Origin: an uncultured Bacteroidota bacterium | Lineage (GTDB): Bacteria > Bacteroidota > Bacteroidia > Bacteroidales > SZUA-534 | DNA length: 35,941 nt | Direction of reading: 5' to 3' | Assembly (NCBI GenBank): GCA_946186925.1 | Contig: CAMHPA010000023.1 | Location: 1 to 35,941 of the forward strand | Shown: positions 25,182 through 32,953 of the stretch, in pieces | Layout of the letters: every line of letters begins with the position of its first letter | Numbering within the stretch: the first letter of the stretch is position 1 | The notes under the pieces: generated by a model | Database searches by the model: none | What the model saw: only the letters and a program-made list of their open reading frames with translations | Told to the model about the DNA's origin: nothing | Program-made: the position numbers and the translations under genes

Positions 25182-25212
25182 CAATATTGGCTAAAATCGG
25201 GAACTCATCAAG

Positions 25213-25245
25213 TGCGGCCGAGCGTTGTATCAGCCGCATTTTTTG
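25213..25245 (+). terminator. Terminator after the DUF3276 gene
   Basis: A TGCGGC/GCCGCA stem (25213-25218 with 25233-25238) has a 14-base loop and is followed by TTTTTTG. Confidence 0.8.
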
Positions 25246-25267
25246 TTTGTAGTAGTATTACCGCGGT

Positions 25268-26065
25268 TTAGAATGGCAGATCGTCAGTATCAGGTTCGCC
25301 CAAATCGTCAATATCTTCCATCTCAATTTCGTCCTTAGAACCGATATCTTTGCTTCGTCCTTCAACAAAATCGTCTATCTCTTCGAATGTGAGCGTTTTA
25401 ACGTTGGTTATCAGGAAATCGGTTTTTAGGAAATTGCCATACATATTGCACTCGTCAACGGCATCGAGCAAGGTTTGATGGCAAGGTATATCAAGAGGTA
25501 TCAGCACCGTCATGGCGGCGTATTTGCCTTGGAATTCAATGTTTTCGATTTCGGATCGGTTGTTTTTGAGAGCGGTTTCGAATTCTGATTGTATGACATG
25601 CTGCTGGTAGGGGGCAAACTCATCGAGATTGTTGCCTACCAACGCCACAAAATAGCGAAGCAGGTTGCCCCGACCGCCCAATCCGGTGGAAACAAACACC
25701 TGACGCTCGTTGAGCAGGTTGCCTTCAATCAGCATCTTGCTTTCCTGCTGGGCCATTAGAGCCCACTGGTGCAGCCGGTTCGACTTGTCTTTTGAGTACT
25801 CTTCAAGAATGCGGTAGGCGCGCGGGTCATCGATAGATGCGAGCAGAATCATGCGGTCGCGCAGCTGTTCGTCGTCGAGCTCGGGGGCTGCCAAATCTTC
25901 AACATCTTCGAGCCGAACGCTACTGTCGCGCCGTATTCTCTTCGAGCGTTTGAAATATTCCATCTGCAGTTTGATGTCGATGGGTTCATCGATGACATTA
26001 AAACTGTTGCTGCTCGAAGCCAGATTCGATAGTTCCTTAAATATGTTAAACAAGTCGCTGTTCAT
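25268..26065 (-). CDS. Conserved hypothetical protein (about 265 aa)
   Basis: I do not recognise this gene. It lacks a signal peptide and membrane segments. It is rich in acidic residues and ends in a very acidic tail (MEDIDDLGEPDTDDLPF). The central part is helical (AYRILEEYSKDKSNRLHQWALMAQQ) and could be HEAT-like; GLGGRGNLLRYFVALVG is the most distinctive segment. The ORF can extend to 26194, but that would overlap the divergent gene's promoter region. The ATG at 26065 (MNSDLFNIFKEL) is the better start, with a near -7 element (CAAATTTG, 26084-26091) just upstream. It is likely cytoplasmic, and is divergent from the PgpH homologue and convergent with DUF3276. Confidence 0.7.
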   Translation of the reverse strand: MNSDLFNIFKELSNLASSSNSFNVIDEPIDIKLQMEYFKRSKRIRRDSSVRLEDVEDLAAPELDDEQLRDRMILLASIDDPRAYRILEEYSKDKSNRLHQWALMAQQESKMLIEGNLLNERQVFVSTGLGGRGNLLRYFVALVGNNLDEFAPYQQHVIQSEFETALKNNRSEIENIEFQGKYAAMTVLIPLDIPCHQTLLDAVDECNMYGNFLKTDFLITNVKTLTFEEIDDFVEGRSKDIGSKDEIEMEDIDDLGEPDTDDLPF

Positions 26066-26210
26066 CTGTCGATTTTTAGCATACAAATTTGCATAAAAAA
26101 TAGTAATCGCCCACAGCGCTTTATTTATTTTTGGCGGTATCCGCACACCAAATAATATATGCTCGTCATTTTTAATGTGTTCGTCGTGTGGCAACCGTGG
26201 TCAAAAAATG

Positions 26211-26218
26211 TATTTTTG
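26211..26218 (+). promoter_or_regulatory. Promoter -7 element deciding the pgpH start
   Basis: TATTTTTG matches TAnnTTTG. Transcription from it would begin near 26225, downstream of the GTG at 26188, so the coding start must be ATG 26236 or 26257. Confidence 0.5.
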
Positions 26219-26256
26219 ATGAAAATTTTACGCTGATGATACCTGTTGAGGTTAGA

Positions 26257-28347
26257 ATGTCGAAGCACTACAAGGTGAGTGCGCTGATATTATACGTTTT
26301 AGCCGTTGTTGCTATCACCGCCATGCTACCCAAGCAGCGACAATTCAAATATGAACTGCAGAAGGGCAAGGCATGGCTTTACGAGGATTTGTATGCACCA
26401 TTCGATTTTGTGGTGCTCAAAACCAACGCCGAGCTCAAGGAGGAACGCGGGAATATATACAAGAGTGCAAAACCGTATTTCACTGTTATTTCATCGGTAT
26501 ATCCTGAGCAGAAAATCAAGTTTGAGCAGGATTTCGACCGCCGGTTTGCGTTATCGATGGACATTGTGCGCAACAAGTACCCCGATTACCAATTCGATGC
26601 CGACACCATCAAGGCCCGACTTCATCAGTTTGCGCTGACAGAGTTGGAATTTGTTTATTCAAAGGGAATTACAAACTACACCGAAGTGCTTGAGAAAGAC
26701 AGCGGCCAAGGCACTGTGGTTTTGGTTGAGAACAAAATGTCGCGTACAGTACCGTCGGCTGAAGTATTCACCGTGCATTCGGCGCAGCAGTATGTTGCTG
26801 AACAAGTTGCGGTCAGATTCAGCAATAATCAGGTGCTGCTCACCGCCTTCGACTACCTGAACATCTACGACTTTATAAAACCCAACATTGAATATGATAA
26901 AACGCTGACAACCAAGGCTAGGCAGACACTCGAGGAGCAACTGTCGGAATCGCGCGGAATGGTTCAGGCTGGAACGCTCATCATTGCGCACAACGAACTG
27001 ATGAATGACCAGAACCTACGGGTTTTGCGGTCGTTGCGGCGCGAGTTTCAAAGCACTGGCGTCACCTCATCGCCCATCTCGTGGACTCTTTTCGGGCAGA
27101 CCTTGCTGGTGGCAATTCTGATGGCACTTTTGTTTGCTTTTGTGATGCTGAACTATCCGCGCATTCTCACGCGTTTCCTTCACTTGCTTTTTGTGGTGGG
27201 GCTTGTGGTTGTGATGATTGGAATGATGTGCGTGTCGATGCGTTTGCAACTAGGCCACGCTTACTTGCTGCCGTTCGCCATTCTGCCGCTCATCTTGCGC
27301 ACATTCTACGACGGTCATCTGGCCATCATCGCGCACACGCTGACGGTGATTTTGTGCGGTCTGTTCATCTCGAGCGGTTTTGAATTTATTATGCTTCAGA
27401 CTGTTGCGGGAATGGTTGCCATCTTCTGCCTGTCGCGAATTGCCAAACGCCGCCAACTGTTTTCTGCTGTGCTGCTGGTAACTGCTTCGTACATAATAAC
27501 ATATACGGCCATATCGCTTCTTCAGGAAGGACAGTTCTCTAATATCGGGCTGCGGCCATACATGTGGTTTATAATCAATGGTTTATTTCTGTTTGTGACT
27601 TATCCGCTGATTTTCCTGTTCGAGCGGGTATTCGGGCTTGTGTCGGACGTGACGCTGCTTGAGTTGGCCGACACCAACCATCCGCTGCTGCGTGAACTGG
27701 CTGAGAAGGCGCCTGGCACGTTCCAACACGTAATGCAGGTGGCCAATCTGGCCGAAGACGCCATCCGCAACATTGGCGGCAACCCGCTAATGGCTCGCGT
27801 TGGGGCGCTCTACCACGACGTGGGAAAAACTGGCGCACCACAATTTTTTGTTGAGAATCAGGTGGGTGCCAATCCGCATAACACACTCTCGAACGAAGAG
27901 AGCGCCGCAATCATCATCGAGCATGTGAAAAAGGGCGAAGAACTGGCAAAAGCCTACAAACTTCCGCCGCGCATCATCGATTTCATCGCCACCCACCACG
28001 GAACCGACGTTGTTCGCTATTTCTATAATAATGAGGTGAGCCAGCATGGCGCCGATAATGTGGACGCCGCAAAATACACCTATCCCGGGCCGTCGCCATT
28101 CTCGAAAGAGACGGCTGTGGTTATGCTTGCCGACTCGGTTGAGGCCGCTTCGCGCACGCTGAAGGACTACTCGCCCGAAGTTGTGGGTCCGCTTGTTGAC
28201 GAGATTGTTGACGACAAGATTGCGCACGGCCAAATGAACCACGCCGACCTGACCTTCCGCGACATCGACACCATAAAAAGCATCTTCAAACAGAAACTGC
28301 AGAACATCTACCATACACGGATTGAGTATCCGAAGGCCAAAAAGTAG
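26257..28347 (+). CDS. pgpH: 7TM-HD phosphodiesterase, PgpH type (c-di-AMP hydrolase)
   Basis: PgpH hydrolyses cyclic di-AMP to pApA. After a first membrane helix (residues about 5-23) comes a roughly 230-residue extracytoplasmic 7TMR-HDED domain. Seven transmembrane segments follow (from about residue 285 to 460), then an HD domain with H491, the H520-D521 pair of HDVGK, and HHGTD. The 696 residues from ATG 26257 match the family; ATG 26236 would add seven. It is a single gene ending in a perfect hairpin. With DacA in the same window it completes the c-di-AMP synthesis/turnover pair. The assignment is by domain order; enzymatic specificity is inferred from Firmicutes relatives. Confidence 0.92.
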   Translation: MSKHYKVSALILYVLAVVAITAMLPKQRQFKYELQKGKAWLYEDLYAPFDFVVLKTNAELKEERGNIYKSAKPYFTVISSVYPEQKIKFEQDFDRRFALSMDIVRNKYPDYQFDADTIKARLHQFALTELEFVYSKGITNYTEVLEKDSGQGTVVLVENKMSRTVPSAEVFTVHSAQQYVAEQVAVRFSNNQVLLTAFDYLNIYDFIKPNIEYDKTLTTKARQTLEEQLSESRGMVQAGTLIIAHNELMNDQNLRVLRSLRREFQSTGVTSSPISWTLFGQTLLVAILMALLFAFVMLNYPRILTRFLHLLFVVGLVVVMIGMMCVSMRLQLGHAYLLPFAILPLILRTFYDGHLAIIAHTLTVILCGLFISSGFEFIMLQTVAGMVAIFCLSRIAKRRQLFSAVLLVTASYIITYTAISLLQEGQFSNIGLRPYMWFIINGLFLFVTYPLIFLFERVFGLVSDVTLLELADTNHPLLRELAEKAPGTFQHVMQVANLAEDAIRNIGGNPLMARVGALYHDVGKTGAPQFFVENQVGANPHNTLSNEESAAIIIEHVKKGEELAKAYKLPPRIIDFIATHHGTDVVRYFYNNEVSQHGADNVDAAKYTYPGPSPFSKETAVVMLADSVEAASRTLKDYSPEVVGPLVDEIVDDKIAHGQMNHADLTFRDIDTIKSIFKQKLQNIYHTRIEYPKAKK

Positions 28348-28371
28348 TTTGCAGTCATATTGACCAAATAT

Positions 28372-28408
28372 AAAGCGCTGAAAACAATTGATTTTCAGCG
28401 CTATTTTT
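28372..28408 (+). terminator. Terminator after pgpH
   Basis: A perfect 11-bp stem, AGCGCTGAAAA/TTTTCAGCGCT (28374-28384 with 28392-28402), is followed by ATTTTTA. Confidence 0.93.
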
Positions 28409-28448
28409 ATTTGAATCCATCTCGTTTTTTTCGCCGCGTCAATCTCGC

Positions 28449-28488
28449 ATACCTAATATATGGTATATGGTTTACCAACGTATGGTAT
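28449..28488 (+). promoter_or_regulatory. Array of alternating GGTAT/ATACC half-sites
   Basis: Half-sites ATACC (28449-28453), GGTAT (28462-28466), TACCA (28473-28477) and GGTAT (28484-28488) alternate in orientation. They form the perfect dyad TGGTA-N7-TACCA (28461-28477) and TACCA-N5-TGGTA (28473-28487). The array lies 46-85 bases upstream of the -7 element, a position suited to an activator. The regulator is unknown. Confidence 0.5.
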
Positions 28489-28533
28489 GCAAAATGACAT
28501 ATCAAAGCGATTACGCGGTTTTGAATGTTGCCG

Positions 28534-28541
28534 CACCTTTG
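28534..28541 (+). promoter_or_regulatory. Probable -7 element of the PstS-like/SusCD operon
   Basis: CACCTTTG differs from TAnnTTTG at one position. Transcription would start near 28548, about 23 bases before the Cys-rich leader ORF. A weak core promoter fits dependence on an activator. Confidence 0.4.
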
Positions 28542-28570
28542 CATCGTAAAAACAAACGAGGGAAAAAGCA

Positions 28571-28621
28571 ATGAGGACAATTGAAAAACGAATGCGAATG
28601 TGTTGCTGTTGCAACGAGTGA
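28571..28621 (+). CDS. Leader ORF with four consecutive Cys codons
   Basis: The ORF encodes 16 residues, MRTIEKRMRMCCCCNE, with TGT TGC TGT TGC in a row. Unusually for this phylum, a Shine-Dalgarno-like GAGGG (28558-28562) lies 8 bases before the ATG. The ORF begins about 23 bases into the predicted transcript, as leader peptides do. A stem GTTGC-TGTT-GCAAC (28602-28615) lies over the Cys codons. Downstream, stem TGCGG/CCGCA (28631-28649) and stem GTGGC/GCCAC (28639-28663) exclude each other as simple hairpins. This is the layout of a cysteine-sensing attenuator, as known for Cys-run leaders of actinobacteria. There is no T-run after the last stem, so control may be translational or Rho-linked. 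It could still be chance. Confidence 0.45.
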   Translation: MRTIEKRMRMCCCCNE

Positions 28622-28710
28622 GATTGGAAGTGCGGACCGTGGCGCCGCAGAAACGAAGGCCACAACAATCTTTAATAAATACAATATCAATACTTTAAAA
28701 ACGAAATACA

Positions 28711-29556
28711 ATGAAAAAGATAATATATACAATAGCAATAGTTTTAGGATTTCAGGCATCGGTTTCGGCTCAAAGCCAACAAGTTACGGTGCACGTGCCA
28801 AATTCGGTTAAACCGCTTGTTGAGAAGTGGGCCGACGAATACAGCAAGACCAACGCGGGCGTTGAGTTTGTGTTTAAGGCTGGCAAGGCGCAGGCGGGTG
28901 AGAAGAACAGCCTTTCGGTTGTGAGCAACGCCGCCGACGGTGTGAACTTCGCACGCTACGCAGTGCTGCCCGTAACGGCCAAAGAATCGGAAGCGGCGGG
29001 GCTGATTGGTCGCCGCCTGAACGCCAAACGGATTAAGGCGCTCTTCTTTGTTGAAGACCTGTTTGAGGACGACGAGCCGACTGCCACCGAGCAGAAAATC
29101 CACATCTACACCGCAACTGGCCAACAGTCGGTGTCGCGGTTCTATGCCGAGCACTTCGACGAGGCGGCTGCCGACTATCGCGGAAAGAAGATTTCGGGCG
29201 ACGACTCTTACCTGACAGTGGCCGTGAGCCGTGACCCGTGGGGCGTCACAATCAACTCATTGTCAAATATTTTCGACCTTGAGAGCCGCCAACTGAAGAA
29301 GGACATCGCTCTGCTGCCGCTCGACCTTGACAAACAGGGCGAGCAGGTGCTGGCCGACGGCCAACTCGACGACATTCTGACTCTGCTCGAGCACGCACGC
29401 TACAGCGAGATTCCTGTGGGCAACGCGGCTTTCGCCTACGACCACTCGAACGCGCTGCTCAACGATTTTGTGCAGTGGACACTGACCAACGGCGCGCAGT
29501 ATCTACACCAATACGGCCTGCTGAAATTGCCATCGAAAGACCTGGCACAGGAATAG
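28711..29556 (+). CDS. PstS-like substrate-binding protein without sulfur amino acids
   Basis: The 281-residue secreted protein has signal peptide MKKIIYTI...SVSAQ. The mature part fits the PstS-type periplasmic-binding fold (PBP-like domain 2): TVHVPNSVKPLVEKWADEY at the N-terminus, RGKKISGDDSYLTVAVSRDP in the middle, and FVQWTLTNGAQYLHQYGLL at the C-terminus, as in phosphate-binding relatives. The mature protein has no Met and no Cys at all. It is the first gene of a unit with susC and susD, 80 bp ahead of susC. No PstA/B/C permease is nearby, so it may hand cargo from the TonB receptor or act with TonB/ExbB rather than an ABC importer. The ligand is unknown: phosphate by fold, a sulfur compound by context. 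Confidence 0.78.
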   Translation: MKKIIYTIAIVLGFQASVSAQSQQVTVHVPNSVKPLVEKWADEYSKTNAGVEFVFKAGKAQAGEKNSLSVVSNAADGVNFARYAVLPVTAKESEAAGLIGRRLNAKRIKALFFVEDLFEDDEPTATEQKIHIYTATGQQSVSRFYAEHFDEAAADYRGKKISGDDSYLTVAVSRDPWGVTINSLSNIFDLESRQLKKDIALLPLDLDKQGEQVLADGQLDDILTLLEHARYSEIPVGNAAFAYDHSNALLNDFVQWTLTNGAQYLHQYGLLKLPSKDLAQE

Positions 29557-29594
29557 TCTGATTACCAACATCATAAAAGTTTTTGAACACAGGG

Positions 29595-29612
29595 GCGGAC
29601 CGCTCGGTCCGC
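29595..29612 (+). other. Intercistronic hairpin before susC
   Basis: A perfect 7-bp stem, GCGGACC-GCTC-GGTCCGC, without a T-run. It may tune susC expression or protect an mRNA end. The same GCGGACCG occurs in the operon leader at 28632-28639. Confidence 0.55.
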
Positions 29613-29636
29613 AACCCTTTCACTCGGACTTTGTCT

Positions 29637-32600
29637 ATGAAAAAGATATTACTCATAATTATAATTGCTTTTGTGTCAGCAAGTTCGGCGTCGGCGCAGA
29701 CCACCACTATAACTGGCCGCGTGACCGACGCACGGACGGGCGACCCGCTCATCGGGTCAACCATTGTGCCGACAACGGGCAACGAACGGGGCACTATTAC
29801 GGATCTTGACGGCTATTTTACATTAAAAACAAAAGTGCAGTTGCCACTAACGCTTTCTATTCAGTTTGTGGGCTACCGCTCGCAGGAAATCGACGTGTAC
29901 GAGGCATCGGAACCTATTGAAATTCAACTGACAGAGAACCTGAACAAGTTGAGCGAGGTGGTTGTGGTGGGCTACGGCACGCAGAAACGCACGCAACTGA
30001 CGGGCAGCGTGGCCACGGTCAAGGCCGAAGCCATCAGCCGCACGGCGGCGCCATCGGTTGACAAGGCCTTGAGCGGAAAGGTGGCGGGACTGGCCGTTAC
30101 GGCAAGCAGCGGACAGCCTGGCGCCGACAGCCACATCCGCATCCGCGGCGGCAACTCGGTGAATGCGAGCAACGAGCCGCTCTACGTGATTGACGGCTTC
30201 ATCTATTTCAAGGACGCGGCCAACGCGGGCACGGGCCTGGGCTCGATTGAGGGCAGTCTGAATCCGCTCTCGACGGTGAACCCCGACGACATTGAGTCGG
30301 TTGAGGTGCTGAAAGACGTCTCTGCGACAGCCATTTACGGGTCGCGCGGTGCGAACGGCGTGATTCTGATAACGACCAAAAAAGGCAAGGCGGGCGAGAA
30401 ATTCGGCGGCATTGTCTATGGATACAGCATCGGCTTGAGTCGCGTGAGTCACAAACTCGACTTGCTTAACGCGACGGAATGGGCTGATTTTCAGAAGAAA
30501 TATTTTAGCAACAAGGGCGGTTACACCGACGAGCAGATTGCGGCTCTGGGCAGCGGCACCGACTGGCAGGACGCCGTTCTGCGGACGGCCGTTCAGCAGG
30601 TGCACGACTTGAGCGTGAAGGGTGCGGGCGACAAGAGCCGCTACACCTTCTCGGCCAACTATACCGACCAAGACGGTATTGTTTTAAATTCTGGTTTTCA
30701 GCGATATAACTTCCACACCAACGTGGAATGGGAACCGCGCAAGCAGGTGCGCTTCGGTGTGAACGCAACTTACGGACGCATCCGTCAGCGCGGCCTGACA
30801 ACCACCGAAAAGCAGGTTTTCAACTCGTCGCCATTCTCGGCAGGAATCACCAACAGTTTCGTCTATGCGCTGCTTATGCCGCCTGTGGTTGAGGTTTATG
30901 ACGCCAACGGCGACTACAATTTCAGCAACCCATACGAGTACGCCTATTTTGCCATCGGCGACCACGCGGCCAACCCTGTTTACGACCTTCGCGAAAGCGT
31001 GGCCGAAAACCTGAACAACTATCTGCTCTCGAATGTTTGGGGTAGTTATACGGTTGGCAATCTGACACTTAAAGCGTCGGTCGGGCTGAACAGCGAGCAC
31101 TTGACGCAGAACACTTTTTCGGGTGCGTACACGTCGCTGGGCCTTGCCACTGAAGGCGTGGGCGGCACGGGCAACCGTCAGACCGACGTTTGGCAGCAGG
31201 AATACACAGCCACCTATCAGAAGGATTTGGGCGGCAGCCAATCGATTGATTTTCTGGCAGGTTTCACGCGTCAGACATCAACATCGACCAACAGCGTTGT
31301 GCGCACCAATCACTTCACAAACGAGGTGCTGAAACAGTACAACTTGGGCGACGGCTCGGGCATCTACACGCCGCAGACGGGCATTAGCGAGGCAAAACTG
31401 AATTCGCTCATCGCTCGCGTAAACTACACATTGAGTGATAGATACAACTTGACGGCCACTTTCCGCGCCGACAATTCGAGCCGCTTTGCGCACAGTCACC
31501 GCTGGGGCTATTTCCCATCGCTCGGACTATCGTGGAACGTTGATAAAGAGGCGTTTATGAGCACCTTCAGCAAGGTGACCTACCTGAAAATCCGCTTGAC
31601 GGGCGGCGTTGTGGGCAATCAGGAAATTAGCGATTACGCTTTCACAACTTCGTATGCCACAGGCTCTTACAGCGGTTCGAGCAGTTACGCGAAGAAGAAC
31701 ACGGCCAACGACAACTTGAAGTGGGAAACAACGGCAAGTTACAATGCGGGTTTCGATTTGGGGCTGTATAACAATAAGTTAGACTTTGTTTTCGACATCT
31801 ATTACAAGAAAACGAGCGACCTGTTGCTCGACGTGCCTGTGGGATTCTCGACAGGTGTGACAACACAGTTGCAAAACGTTGGAAATGTGGTGAATAAAGG
31901 CGTTGAACTGGCAGTGAACACAACGCTGGTTGAGCGCAAACGGCTGTCGTGGACGGCATCGGCGAACGCCGCATTGAACCAAAACCGAATCACCGATATG
32001 GGAACGACCAATAATGTGATTCAAGGTTCTGACAATCAGCAGATTCTGCGCAAGGGCGAGCCGCTGGGCGCGTTCTACGGGCTGAAGTTCAGCGGCATTG
32101 TGCAGAGCAGCGAGGACGTGACCAAATTGCCAACCATCAACGGTCAGACGCCGCAGCCTGGCGACCTGAAGTTTGAGGACACCGACGGCAACGGCCGCAT
32201 CGACGGCAACGACCGCGTGATTCTGGGCAGCATTCAGCCGAAACTGACTGGCGGATTCTCGACGCAGGTGAACTGGAAAGGTATCGATTTTTCGGCATCG
32301 TTCGGGTTCAGCGTGGGCAACAAGGTGTATAACGCGCTGGGCCGCAGGCTCGAACTGACGGGCGATTCGTACAATGTTCTGGCAACCGTCAAAGAGTCGT
32401 GGACACCCGAAAACGGCGGCAACACGCTGCCGCTGGCAAGCCGTCCGCGACCGTTCGCCCACATCGACAGCCGATATGTGCAAAATGCTGGCTATCTGAA
32501 ACTTCGCGAACTGACCATCGGCTACAACGTGCCGCTGCCAAAGGAATACAACGCGCAGTTGCGGGTGTTTGCCACGGGCAGCAACCTGCTTACCGCCACA

Positions 32601-32699
32601 CGCTACAAGGGCTACGACCCCGAAGTGGCAAGTGGCACTGATTCAGGCGTTTATCCCGCTTCGCGCAGTGTGGTTGGGGGGGTGAAATTGACGCTTTGA
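29637..32699 (+). CDS. susC: SusC/RagA-family TonB-linked outer-membrane receptor, sulfur-poor
   Basis: This outer-membrane transporter works with the downstream SusD lid. The signal peptide MKKILLII...SASAQ is followed by a carboxypeptidase-like regulatory domain (TITGRVTDARTGDPLIGST) and the SusC signature VVVGYGTQKR. The plug has LSGKVAGLAVTASSGQPG and RIRGGNSVNASNEPLYVIDG, and the barrel ends in VVGGVKLTL. The start at ATG 29637 (1020 residues) puts the signal peptide first; the ORF can open at 29583. It contains no Cys and only three internal Met, far below BtuB in this window. No glycoside hydrolase, sulfatase or sigma/anti-sigma gene accompanies it, so it is not a typical polysaccharide locus. 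The substrate is unknown. Confidence 0.95.
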   Translation: MKKILLIIIIAFVSASSASAQTTTITGRVTDARTGDPLIGSTIVPTTGNERGTITDLDGYFTLKTKVQLPLTLSIQFVGYRSQEIDVYEASEPIEIQLTENLNKLSEVVVVGYGTQKRTQLTGSVATVKAEAISRTAAPSVDKALSGKVAGLAVTASSGQPGADSHIRIRGGNSVNASNEPLYVIDGFIYFKDAANAGTGLGSIEGSLNPLSTVNPDDIESVEVLKDVSATAIYGSRGANGVILITTKKGKAGEKFGGIVYGYSIGLSRVSHKLDLLNATEWADFQKKYFSNKGGYTDEQIAALGSGTDWQDAVLRTAVQQVHDLSVKGAGDKSRYTFSANYTDQDGIVLNSGFQRYNFHTNVEWEPRKQVRFGVNATYGRIRQRGLTTTEKQVFNSSPFSAGITNSFVYALLMPPVVEVYDANGDYNFSNPYEYAYFAIGDHAANPVYDLRESVAENLNNYLLSNVWGSYTVGNLTLKASVGLNSEHLTQNTFSGAYTSLGLATEGVGGTGNRQTDVWQQEYTATYQKDLGGSQSIDFLAGFTRQTSTSTNSVVRTNHFTNEVLKQYNLGDGSGIYTPQTGISEAKLNSLIARVNYTLSDRYNLTATFRADNSSRFAHSHRWGYFPSLGLSWNVDKEAFMSTFSKVTYLKIRLTGGVVGNQEISDYAFTTSYATGSYSGSSSYAKKNTANDNLKWETTASYNAGFDLGLYNNKLDFVFDIYYKKTSDLLLDVPVGFSTGVTTQLQNVGNVVNKGVELAVNTTLVERKRLSWTASANAALNQNRITDMGTTNNVIQGSDNQQILRKGEPLGAFYGLKFSGIVQSSEDVTKLPTINGQTPQPGDLKFEDTDGNGRIDGNDRVILGSIQPKLTGGFSTQVNWKGIDFSASFGFSVGNKVYNALGRRLELTGDSYNVLATVKESWTPENGGNTLPLASRPRPFAHIDSRYVQNAGYLKLRELTIGYNVPLPKEYNAQLRVFATGSNLLTATRYKGYDPEVASGTDSGVYPASRSVVGGVKLTL

Positions 32700-32953
32700 T
32701 TTTCGCACAGACGACACAGAATACACTGATTTACACAGAATTATCAATTAACAATTAACAATGAACAATTTGGCCGAAGGGCTGAAACAGATAAAACGGA
32801 ATATTAACATTTAAAATATTAAATATCAAGGAAATGGAAACTTTACAATTGAATCGGCGGTTTAGAATCGGGTGGTTCATAGCAGAGGTTTGAAAAACTT
32901 AAAATAAAGCAATTAAAAAACAATAAATCAACAATTTAAAAACATTTGAAATT
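32700..32953 (+). other. Long susC-susD spacer with heptamer repeats
   Basis: SusC and SusD genes are usually almost adjacent; here 254 bp separate them. The spacer is AT-rich and holds four 7-base units, CAATTAA, CAATTAA, CAATGAA and CAATTTG (32745-32772), the inverted form of the era-der repeat. ORFs of only 17 and 19 codons occur at 32761 and 32834. No terminator and no clear promoter were seen, so susD is probably co-transcribed. Confidence 0.55.

Larger units (their letters stand above)
28348..28710 (+). other. 363-bp regulatory region before the PstS-like/SusCD operon
   Basis: It contains, in order: the pgpH terminator (28372-28408), alternating GGTAT/ATACC half-sites (28449-28488), a near-consensus -7 element (28534-28541), a 16-codon ORF with four Cys codons (28571-28621), and two overlapping stems (28631-28663). 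No longer gene is supported. Confidence 0.6.

Noticed and set aside
26066-26194. N-terminal extension of the 25268 hypothetical
   Set aside because: It would overlap the divergent gene's promoter; the ATG at 26065 has a -7-like element just upstream.
26188-26256. GTG start of the long form of the PgpH homologue
   Set aside because: A -7 promoter element at 26211-26218 lies inside it, and the family begins near the first membrane helix, so the ATG at 26257 (or 26236) is preferred.
28581-28811. 76-codon ORF across the operon leader
   Set aside because: It overlaps the signal peptide of the PstS-like gene in another frame and has no recognisable features.
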